The translations under genes and the position numbers were made by a program. A stretch of DNA of 64,000 bases from Rhineura floridana (lineage: Eukaryota; Chordata; Lepidosauria; Squamata; Rhineuridae). Shown piece by piece: positions 21,096 to 32,100 of this stretch. Location: assembly GCF_030035675.1 (NCBI RefSeq), contig NC_084482.1, positions 229,530,943 to 229,594,942 of the forward strand. Reading direction: 5' to 3'. The notes beneath the pieces were generated by a model, which worked only from the letters and a program-made list of their open reading frames with translations, had not been told where the DNA came from and did not search any database. How positions within the stretch are numbered: the stretch's first letter is position 1; each line of letters begins with the position of its first letter.

Positions 21096-22890
21096 CGAGT
21101 GTTTCCCAACCTGGGGGCCGCGGCCCCCAAGGGGTCGCAAACCAGTAAAAAGGGGGCCGCGAACAAGAGTGCAGACTGCAGAGGAAATGCCGGGCTGCTT
21201 CAGCTGCTTCTCCCCCACCTCCGCCGATTTAGTCCCTGTGGGGGCTGCAGCCGGTGCACACGCACCCTATTAACCCAACGTGCTGCAAACTTGGGCAGCG
21301 ACACAAATTCTCTTGTTCTGCAGTGACGAGAGAGGCCCCGCCCCCTCTGCCCTTTCTCCAAACGGAGGCACTGCCAGTCTGGGCAAGTGCTGTCAGGCGA
21401 GTGTTTGCAGAGCCTCGGTAGGTGAAGGGGCCCTGTTGCAGTCCAGTGAGAGGCACAGAGAGGCAACGGGTGACGATCTTTCCCACAAATGAGAAGGAAA
21501 TGGGGGGGGAGCGGGCCATTGTTTTGAAATGGAATGAAAGGGAATGAAAAGGCGCTTTGTTTTGGGGGGGTCCCGTTTGCACCTCCCTTTTACCTTGTCC
21601 TTTTTGGCTAAAAAGAGACACCCCCCTCAGTTAAGGGAGCAGATCCTCCCCCCTCGCTCCTCACCCCACACTGCCTGGGACTCTTCAGGGGGGTAGGTCC
21701 CACTTCTCTCTCCTCTTCTGCCCCATGCACTCTTTCCTCAATCCCTCCTCCCTCTGCCCAAGGGAACCCCAGAGGCAGAACTCCTTCCCACGCCCCCTCT
21801 CCTGGCACCTCCCCACACCCCCTGCCTGACCTGTGAGGGCTCCAGCCCGCGGCACGGTGAGGACGGCCCAGAGGCACCCCCAGAGGCAAAGGGCTCCTCT
21901 TGTGCCCATCATCGCGGAAGCTCTTCCCGGGCTGGGGGAGGGCTGGATGGAAATGGGGAAGGAGTGATGAGTCTCCGGAGTGAGTCAAAGAAAGGGATTT
22001 CGCCTGCACCCTCCGCCTGCCTGCCCGCCCCCAAAGTGGCTGTGGGGCGGTGGTGCCCAGGGTGGCCTTGGCGGAGGGGAGGCGAGCCTCGGCACCTCAG
22101 CCAATGAGGAAGCGCCCTGGTGATGACCAGCCTGTTGCCGGGTGAAACTCCCCGGGCAGGCGCCTCCCTGGGAGATAGAAAGAAATCCAGAGGATGGGGA
22201 AGTTATGGGGGGAGATTATAGGGGGAACTCTGGTTCTGCCCTCTCGTTCAAGGGGGGTTCCTCCAGGGAACGGGCTTCAGACTGAAAGCAGGAAGACTGG
22301 ACGGGGAGTTGTTTCTTTGGACTGGTGGGCTGGGGGCTGGTTCTACCCTCTGAGCAAAGCGCTCACCCGAATCGTCCTTACTCTTTTGGATTTCTGCATG
22401 CGTGAATAAAACATTATTGGTTAAAGCCAGAGGCCACCAAAATATAAATACAGCAAAAAAAATTATTTAACGTATCGAGCAAACAAATACATATTTCAAA
22501 AAAGAAACAGAAAAATGAAACTTCATCCCCCCCCCCAAAAGCCACGCATTGCCCTTCTAGAGTAAACCACGCAGGTCTTACCAACAGGGCAGAGCAAAAG
22601 CACCCCCCACCCCCCCATCCGAAGTGGCTCCTGGAGTGGAGGCTGGGAGGGGATCTCTGGGGGGGGGCTCCGATAAGGGGCCGCTTAGCAAATGGGTCAC
22701 AGCCTCCGATTAGCCCACCCTTCAGTCAGGTTGTCTGGCAGGCTCGCAGTGACGTATTTATGAACGCGGAATAAATAATAAGGAATGCATCAGAATAAGC
22801 TAAGTGGGAAATTGCTCACCTCGCAAATGTAGGAAGAGCAGAGAGCGCAAATAAAACTCAGTTTTGCCCTTTTCTTGACAAGTGCCTGAA
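21096..22890. other. unassigned stretch upstream of the class II beta promoter
   Basis: 21,098-21,150 (GAGTGTTTCCCAACCTGGGG, GGGTCGCAAACC) resembles one end of a hAT element; its partner was not found. The rest, partly GC-rich, shows no convincing exon. From about 22,720 it begins to match 49,250 onward, upstream of the second beta copy. Confidence 0.4.
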
Positions 22891-22891
22891 A

Positions 22892-22990
22892 GGGACGTTT
22901 TCTGGTCTCCCCTGCCTGGCGACCGATGACGCCGCCTCGGATCGGAGCCCCATTGGTCCCTGCCCAATCCCCAGGGTGGAGGGGCGGGGC
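22892..22990 (+). promoter_or_regulatory. MHC class II S-X-Y promoter of the intact beta gene
   Basis: In order: an S-like box GGGACGTTTTC (22,893-22,903), an X1/X2 box CCTGGCGACCGATGACG (22,915-22,931), a Y box CCATTGG (22,950-22,956, inverted CCAAT), a second CCAAT (22,964-22,968) and a GC box GGGGCGGGGC (22,981-22,990). The X box fits the consensus bound by RFX (CCTRGYRACNGATG) and overlaps the CREB-type TGACG. X-Y spacing is about 18 bp. The start codon is 60 bp further on and there is no TATA box. This arrangement recruits CIITA in known class II genes. Confidence 0.9.
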
Positions 22991-23050
22991 TTGGGCAGAG
23001 TTTCTCCCGGGACTGAGCGGAGAAAGTCCCACTGCGGAGTCGGCTGCGAG

Positions 23051-23156
23051 ATGATGGGGGGCTCCTGCGGATTGGACTTGGGGGTCCTCCTTGGGGCGGC
23101 AGTGCTGGCGGTGCTGGTCTCCCCTCCGGAGGTGCTGGGCGTGGAGGAGCCGCCAG
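23051..23156 (+). CDS. class II beta exon 1: signal peptide
   Basis: Two ATG codons in a row open the frame (MMGGSCGLDLGVLLGAAVLA). A hydrophobic core follows and the exon ends VLGVEEPP plus one base before GTGAGC. The length of 106 nt is typical. The first ATG lies 60 bp after the GC box. Confidence 0.92.
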
Positions 23157-26100
23157 GTGAGCAGAGATCCCAGGTGGGGGGGAGTAAGAGGAAAGTCCTT
23201 CCAGAGACCCCCCATCAGTGGGGCAGCAGCAAAGGGGCTCCTGCTGGGGCTGGAGGAGGAGGGGGGCAGCTCATTTATTGCAATTATTTATATCTCGCCA
23301 TTCAGGCTATAAATCCTTCCAAGGCGGCTTACCAGTAAGCCCCAATATTGCCCCCTTAAAAAGCCCCCAGGACCCCCCCAGGACAGGAGAGCTGAGGGCA
23401 GAGCGATCCTCCCTTCGCGGCCAAAGGGTCCCACAAAGAGATGCGCCGTAACAAATTAGCAACTCCATAAAATGAATCTCTGTAATCTCCCAACGTCTTC
23501 CTTCTCAGTAATCTCCCCACTTCAAGGGACCTGAACCTGACTCCCTTCATCAAGCTCTCCCTGACCCATAGCGGAGGGGGAGTCCTACGGTACCCCTCCC
23601 CTGCAATCGTTTTCTACAAAAAACAACTAAGTTTATTACCAAAAAACACCTGCCCCAGTGAAACTTTAGACGGCTCCGGCCCTATTTCCCCACCCCGGAA
23701 TCCCACCCCTAATCACCTAAGCCCCCCCCCCACATTCACTTGGGGTCATAGGAGTCAAGCCGTCTGCTTGCCTAGCTCAGGACTGCCTACCCATGGTCTA
23801 CGGTAGAGAAGGGTCCTCCTTCCCAGAGATGCCTCTGAACCAAGGACCCTCTGCATGCAGACCAGGTGCTCCAGTCTCTGAGCGAGGGCCCACCCAACCC
23901 ACTTGTCCCTCCCCCTCCGGGCTGCCCCACATCTTCCTCCAGACTTCCACAGTTGCCCCACAGGCCTTATTCACTATCATCAACTGCAGGCTTAAAGCTC
24001 CCCCCTTTACTCAGAAGCTGCCCTGGAAGAGAGAGGGTCACCTTTATTCCTCTTTCAGTCCTGAAAGGGACTTCAAAGGTCATCCAGTCCAACCCACAGA
24101 TACTGCAGAGAATCCACTGCTCCAGCGTCCCAGGGGGAGGGGGAATCCAGCCTCCGCTTCAAAAGCTGTAAAGGAAGGAAACCCACCCCTTTCTGAGGCA
24201 GTCTTTGTTCCCCCCAGGCATGGAGCCAGCCTAAAGGTTTAAGGGGGTACACAAAAAAGTAATGTCCAGAATTATTTTCTGAAATAAATTTCATTATTTA
24301 TTTTTTGGAAAAATATTTAGGGCACCCAGAAACATTTTAGGGGGTCAGGGGTCCCCTACCCCACTTATGTGCCTGGTCCACCCCCATCAAATGGTTCATC
24401 TTGACCTATCTCTGAGGAAGCCTTGAAGTTCCCCAGAACTCTCCTGTGGGTTGGGAGAAAAGCAAAAAGGGTGGGGGGAAGCCAGGCCAGATGCTGTTGC
24501 CCCTCCAAATCTCCTGGGGGGGCATCTGAGCAGAATGACCTTTGCTGGAACTGGAGTGTGTCCTGCCTGGGAAATTTGGGGTTGGGGGTTCCAAACCAAA
24601 CTCACCTGCTACCTCTTACTCTGGACTACCTTGACGCAAGGCACACTATCTCAGCGACAGCATCCCCCCTCCTATATTGATATATGTTTATGTTAATACC
24701 CCCCACTTTCCTCCCAAGAGCTGAAGGGGGTGTACGTGGTCTGCCCCTCCCCCAGACTGTCATCACAACAACCCTGTGGGGTAGGTTAGGCTGAGAGGCA
24801 TTGCAGGCCCTCAAGACCACTTAGTATGGGAGATTTGAACCTGGCACTCTCAGGTCGCTATTCAGCTCTCTAACCACTGTGCTACACTATCTCTCCATGG
24901 GGGTAATGGAGTGCAGGTTGATTTTCTTAATTTGTTGAAAACTAACATGTAAAATAAAACCTGGGTTAGAAAGAGCTTTCCTGTACTGGAAATTTCCTTT
25001 TTCCTCTCACATGCCCAAAGTCACAGAACAAGACCTAAGAAGCCTAGAGACAAACGTATCAGAAGTTATACCAAAGCCAGATCAAGACCCTGGCTTGCCT
25101 ATCAGCCAATGTCGCTTCTGACCCAAGATGCAAAAATTTGGACTTCCATTATAGCAAAAGTGCTTAATAACATAATACCAACTTATATTAAAGCAGACCA
25201 AACAGGATTCAGAAAAAACAGGAAATTACAGCACAATGTCATAAAACTAGTCGATTGCATAGAATTAAGTCAAAAGCAGAATTTACAAGCCATATTTATG
25301 TTTTTAGATGCAGAGAAAGCATTTGATAGGGTGGAATGGTCATTTCTGGTTAGAACTCTTCAAGAAAAGAACTTGGGAGGAACTTTCAAATCTTGGATAG
25401 ATTTATTATATCAAAAACCCACTGCAAAAGTATTTGTTAACAATCAAGTATCAACACCTATCTTGCAGGAGCGCGATATTCACCAAGGATGTCCACTCTC
25501 ACCATTATTGTTCGCTATTTTTTGGAACCTTTAGCAATTTTAATAAGAAATAATCAGGAAATAACAAAATTCTAAAATGGCGGTGAGGAATTTAATATAG
25601 TGTTATATGCAGATGATATAGCATTAGCTTTAACACAACCAGAACCAGCCATTGAAAATACTTTTAATCGGTTACAGGTATACAGTATTCCAAAAGCTGC
25701 TAAGGCCTTCTTAACAGGAAAACTGGTCCTTGGAGGCTTGACTTCTTTGACACTGATTATATTGATTGATTGACAGACTTGGCTTATAACAAAACTAAGC
25801 TCTGCTTCTACAAACTGTGAGGAAAAAGGAGAGAGAAAGAGGCGGGGAAACCTAGTTGCTTTCACTTCTCATAATATCCAACAGGAGTTTCATAAAAAGA
25901 TACCCCTTGAGGCTTCTCTCTGTGTTACACCCAAACCATTCCCCTTAAAGAGACCACAAACAATTTCAGCATCCTCTGGCCCAATGAACTTCATGCAAGC
26001 TCATCCTCTTCTTCAAGTTCTAATGGATATAATAGTTGCATTGGCATTCTCAGAATCGCTCGAGATGGAAGTCAAACTGCACATGCACAGACTCTATTGT

Positions 26101-29100
26101 CACGTCCTTGGAACGTTTCTTCAATTCTACCAATCTTCCACCTGTATTTGCGCATTTTATCCTCATGAATCAAAACTATGCCATTTACTGTGAGTTCAGC
26201 TTTCATTGCGATGAACTGATCATACGTCCAATAGATATTCTTGTCGCCATCTTTTCCTAAACGGATTCATCAGTGTCTGTCGGTATTTCCACCTTTTACT
26301 GAGTTCATCTCCAGTAGTTGTATGAGTCACTGAAATAGGATAGCAGGTTATGAATCTCAAATATGAACTCATCTGCCTCGGTCTTCCATGTCAGACCTAA
26401 AACCTTTAATGATGAAAGTCCTAAAGTTTGTTCTTCCAGCTGTAAGTTGGGTTCATTCTCCTTGTTCTGCCAAAATGTCTGAAGTTCCTTAGAACTGGTC
26501 TTCCACTTCCGGAGGTCCATTCCAGGTGTTGAAAGCAATTCTCTGGACTTCATGGCAATGAGTCACCAACATACAGGCATTAATCAAGCATCTGGCAGAT
26601 GTTTGGATGTTCCTTCTGATATTGTTTTAAATGATGTCTTATGGTAGCAGCAAGCAAAAAGCAATAAACCAAATAACACTTGAGTCATTCTCAGAATCTT
26701 TAGTTCTGGTTCTTGATCAAAGTTTAGTGGTTCTTCCATCTACAAAAATCTTACTGCATCCTGATTTTCACTTGCTATTAAGATCTGAAGAAAAGCCTTT
26801 GCAATCTCTGCATTGAGAGCTACCTTGTACTGGTGGAACCTGATTAGACACCAAACAAATCTGGATTCAGATTGGGTCCAGTTAGTAAACAGTCATTAAG
26901 TGATGGACACCCCCTTTCATGGGACGAGGCATCAAACACTACTCTGTTTTGTGGTAGCCTCATCCTCCCGGATGACTGCACAAAGAGGAAGACAGTTGAC
27001 CACCTTGCCTGTCTCAAGTGCAGACCTATGGGTGACTTCTTCAGCTATGGCCTTCTGAAGGTGCTCTTCAATGACATTGTTGTGCCTCTTAAAGAGCAGA
27101 AGATCAGTTCTGAACTTCCTAGCTAACTGTTTGAATCTTCTCTGAACTACAAGGTTGTTGTTTGGTAAGTCAGGTTGATCTGACTTCCAAGGCAGGTGAT
27201 CTTCATATCTCCCTTCCTTGTATTTTATGGAAGTTTCAAACCCTTGGAGCTTCTCTTTGTCACACTTCATCTTCCCCTTCAGCTCTTCCATTATGCTAAT
27301 CGATTCTAGTTCCCAGAAGGCTCTCAGCTGTTTGGAGATGAGGGATTCCTCCTCCGTTATGACTTTCAGTACTCCGGCCTCTGTGATACTGGTGCCTACG
27401 CGGGGTGTAGTGGGATCCTGAACAGCCCATCCAAATACAGTCTCAAGTGACACCAGTTCATTTCCTAGACGTTCCACTCGGCCTGTCACTGCCTGTCAAT
27501 GATAATCTCCTCCAATCTGTACTTCTAACTCTGGCCCTTGGATTTCCTTGGGAGAGGTTGCATCTGCCACCTGGAGGCCTCTTGTTTCTGATTCTTGGCA
27601 CAGGCCATCTCCTGGGACCCTGACCATGGCGCTCATACTTGTGGCATTTCCAGGGCCTCCAGTTTAATCTTTTCTCCCCCAGACGCCTTGCATGAATGAA
27701 TGAATGGAATGGGACTGCCTTCAAGTCAATTCCGACTTATGGCTACCCTATGAATAGGGTGTTCATGATAAGCAGTATTCAGAGGGGGTTTACAATTGCC
27801 TCCCTCTCAGGCTAGTCCTCCCCAGCTGGCTAGGGCCTGCTCAGCTTGCCACAGCTGCACAAGCCAGCCCCTTCCTTGCCCGTAACTGCCAGCTGGGGGG
27901 CAACTGGGCTCCTTGGGACTATGCCGCTTGCCCACGGCTGCACAGGTGGCAGGGCACTTAACCCCTGAGCCACTCCTTGTGGGGCTCATCTTTAGCTGGC
28001 CCTTGACACCCAGGAGACACGAGCAGGATTTGAACTCAGAGTCTGGACTCCCAGCCAGGCTCTCCTCCCCACTGTGCTATACCACCTTAACTCTCCGTCT
28101 TTTGGCACTCACTGGTGTCTTTATGGCAAAGGAGTGGATAGTTAGGGTCCCTTCTCCCACCAGCAGGAGCTTTAGTGCCCTGGAGATGTCTTCTCATAGA
28201 AATGTGCTTTCAGCTTGCAGTAATACTGTGTTCTGTGGCTTTAAGTCCACTGGAGATGGAGCGACTGATGGCATAACAGTGTCGTCAGGAGTGGTCTTGT
28301 TGGTGGGTTCTCCTTTGCTTCTTGAGAACAAATGGACTTGTGATGGCCTTTTCCACAACCAGAGCAAACAATTCCCTTTGCTTTTCAGAATTTGGCCTGT
28401 CTTACCCCCAGACATATGAAGCATCGGCCTTGTTTCTTCAGCTTCTCCTTTCCTCCTCCAAGTGTCAGAGCTGAACAGTCATCTGCCCTGTGGTCAGAAG
28501 CATTGCAGAATATGCAGCTGCTTCTGGAGTTGTGCTCAGTGCTACAGCGGATGGCACAGAGACCAATCCTTTCTTCTGCTCTTGACTTCTGGCTATACTT
28601 GAGGGAGGTATCGCTCTCACATGGTTTAACTGCAGTCTTAGTCAGGACTGAGGTAAGCTCTCGGCTCTCAGTTTCCCTTTAGAGGAACGTCAGGAGTGCT
28701 GGTATCTTCCATTCATCACTATTATTATCCCTACTGCGGCTGAACTCCAGCGCTGTATCTTCAGGAATCATTTCCTATGGACTTTCACAGATGCATCTTA
28801 ATTTCCCTCTGATAGCTGCATGCCAGCAATTGCACTGGTTGCTGCCCCACCTAGGAAGGATTTGAGGCAATTAAACTTGTCCTCCTTTGCCAGCCTGGTG
28901 TTCTGGTGAATGGAGGTTCCATACTGGCTCCAAAATCCCCACCAGCAGCTAATGTCCCCATAAAATCTTTCAGTCATCCGTTTGGGGAGCTTGACCCTCA
29001 GCGGCCATGGATCTGCCCTTGCTGGGGAAGAGGGACTTCTTGCATCTTCAGTGTTAATCGCTCGCATTGGATGAGCTTTCCCAGCTATGATGCGGTCTTT

Positions 29101-32100
29101 GTAGCCCTGTGCTGTTTCCACTTCTTTCTCTAATCCATCTAGATCAGTTATTTTATTTATTTATTTATGCATTTATTTATTATTTGATTTATATCCCACC
29201 ATTCCTCCCGGGTGGCAAACAAAAGCACTAAAAATGTATCCCAGTTTCCATGTCTTGGGATGGACCAAATGGCAGCAAAACATCATATTTAAAACTCTGC
29301 TTTTACCTTCGTTTTCTGTCTGCACAGTCCACAGAGGGGGCTCAAAGCCAGCTGCAAACATGGTGCTTTTCATTCACACTGAAGGGAAAGGATCAAATGC
29401 ACAGCTTCCTAATGACCATGCAGGCTTGCAGGACGGGAGAAAGCAGCCAATCAGGGAATGACAGGAGCAAAGAGAGGAGGAGGGAATGGGCGTGGAGAGG
29501 GGAAGCATCTGAGTAAAGCACTTACAAACCACTGGAGATACAGAACTGAGTCGTTTTTACCTTCCCTTGTTCAATTAAAAGAACATTGACCTACTATGGA
29601 CTTAAAGGGGTACACTGAGATCTAGCTGCTGATTGCCTTCAAGGCGTCGTGTGATCCATGCAAATTAAAAGGGGCAATGAGTAGCACCAGACCCGCACTA
29701 CAGCTCTGTGTGAACCAGCTCTTGGTAAAGCTCATTTAGAATCTCTCCTTTGCTGGAAGCTGATTTAAGCTTTCCTCAAGCAGAGCCACATCTGCATCAG
29801 TTTTCTGTCGTCCAGATTCTGTCTTTTGTAACAGTTTTATTGTCAATGTTCTAGTTATAGCCCTCTTGCACAGTAGTGTAGTGGCAAATCCAGACGTGTG
29901 GGGTCCCTTCATGATAGCCATGCCACACCTCCTCCCACTTACTCGCTTGCTCCTTGTCATCACTTCCGTGCTCCTCAGTCCTTCCTGCGCATGCATTCTG
30001 CCAAACAACAGATGTCCCTACGAGTCAATCAGTATGAAAGGGGAGTGTGTTCCCTACTGAGAAGAGTCATCTCAGTGGTTGAAACACCACCTTCCACTCT
30101 GATCGGCTCCAATCAGCAGGAAAGACAAGGAAGCATGCTAGAAGACTCTTCTGAGTGACTAACTCACTGCCCTTTCCTGCCAGTTGGCTCGCAGGGCGCT
30201 GCAGACATAGGGACTCTGCTCCCAAAAAAGTAAAGGGTCTAAGACCCCTCGAGACTCCAGACCACTGCACCCCTGCTCTTGCGCCTTTGCCTTTCCAGAG
30301 CCTCAGCAATGTCCCCTTGTTCTTTCCGACCTTACTGCACAGTCTGTCTTCTCTTTGAATCTTTCCCTCCCAAGTTTTGGCACCAAAAATATTGCAACAG
30401 CTAAAGTCTCCCTAACAGGAATAATGGTTCTTGGTGGCTTGACTTCTTTAACACTGATTATATTTATTAATTGACAGGCTTGGCTTACAGCAAAACTAAG
30501 CTCTGCTTCTACAAACTGTGAGGTAAAGGGAAAAAGAGAGAAAAAGGCAGGAAAACCTAGTTGCTTTCACTTCGCATACTATTCAATGGGAGTGACGTAA
30601 AAAGATTTCCCTTTAGCCTTCTCTCTGTGTCACACCCAAACCATTCCCCTTAAAGAGACCACAAACCGTTTCAACATACGGTGAAGCTTCTGGATATAAA
30701 TACAACTAAATCCAAGTGCTGTGGAATTAATATATTTAAGAGGAAAATAGAAGAACAGCCAAGAGGTACTGGTTTACAATGGGAAAACAAACCAATCAGA
30801 CATTTAGGTATTTGGCTACATCCTAACCTTGAAACAATTCAGGAGGCAACTCTCAAAGCCTGACTACGGAGACTGAAGAGGATCTTTAAAAATGGGAAAC
30901 ATGGCAACTGTTGTGTTTGGGAAAACCAGAGCTTGGAAGATGACTTTTAAAAGGAATAAATTACAATTACTGTTACATGGCCCCCAAAAGGAATACATTA
31001 CCATTACAATTAACAATTGCTCTGAAAGGAATTGATTACTTTATCGTTACTCAAAGATAATCACTACATTTACAGTTAAATTACTATATAAAAAACTAGA
31101 ATGCCTCTAAGGTGCTGGTCTTGGCTGCTGCACACCTAAGTAGCCGAAAACAACATGAAAAATAAACACAGGTAGCAGAATAATTCTTTTTATCTATAAG
31201 ATAGCAATGGTGCTCTCTCTGCTGGTAAGGGAGGTGGGGAGGGACGGAGGCAAAGGCCACTGCTCAGCTCTCTGTGCCTCAAACCAAGTGCAAGCCCCCC
31301 CCACTCTCATCCAGCAAGCATCATCTCTCTCACACTCAACCACCTCCTGGACCCTGCCCTGCCACCATCTAAAGGACACCCATCCAAACAGACATTTTCC
31401 CCTGAGATGCAAAAAAGTTACAACACTGCAAATGCAGCAAAGTAGCCAGGGAGGGAGGCAGAGACCAGTTCATGGGCTAAGTGCAAACACAGTGTTCACA
31501 CATGCACACGCACTCAGTCATCTTCATCTCTCAGCTCCACAGTTCTTTACCTCCATTCCACTGCTGCCTCCTTCTCCTTCTCCATCCACATCCTTTCCTC
31601 CAGCTCCTTTCTCCCTCCACGCCATCCTTCTCCACCACCGTCCATTTCTTAAACAATTGTTTTCTCCACTCCACCTGTCTTGCTCCTCACCTCCTCCCTT
31701 GTTGCATCATGAACACCCACAGAGCATGAGGGAAAAGCGATGGTGTGCAAAAGCCCAATTTCAGGAACATTGTTTTCATCCATGAATCACAGGAGGAGAA
31801 GACTTCCCCTGCTCCCCCCCCAGTAATGCCCCAAAGTAATGCTGGAAACATTGCAATTACTCCTCAAAAGTAATAAAATTACTCCTATTACAATCAAAAG
31901 AATACTGAAATTTATTTGGTCACATAAGCCAAGTAAGACAGTGAATGAGAATGTGTATCAAAAAACTAGTAATGGAAGACTGGGAATACCTAATATAACT
32001 AGGTATTATCAAGCAGTTAAATTGCCTTTGATGTCAGAATGGTTTGAAGATAGAGATAATTATGCAGCCACAAGAGTGGCCATATCCTATAGCCAGCGTG

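Larger units (their letters stand above)
25690..30676 (-). mobile_element. BEL/Pao LTR retrotransposon (fossil) inserted in L1
   Basis: Two LTRs of about 285 bp bound it: about 25,690-25,975 and 30,393-30,676, both with TTGGCTTA...AAACTAAGCTCTGCTTC and ending near CACAAACMRTTTCARCA. Internally, on the minus strand, are a BEL-type gag (LPKRMTERFYGDI...DKFNCLKSFLGGAAT, about 28,800-29,120), a zinc-knuckle-like region, and pol (a BEL protease/RT segment at 26,932-27,489 with ALETGKVV and GRYEDHLPWKSDQPDLP; a later RT/RNase H piece at 26,305-26,553). It is an old copy with many breaks, carrying inserted SINE and L2-type sequences. A 4 bp ATAC repeat may be its target duplication. Confidence 0.85.

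Noticed and set aside
21098-21180. Complete hAT element starting GTGTTTCCCAACCTGGGG
   Set aside because: Only one terminus is recognisable; no matching right end or 8 bp duplication was found.
31207-31785. 192-residue plus-strand frame
   Set aside because: Ser/Pro/His-rich translation of a C/T-rich low-complexity stretch within an insert; no domain.
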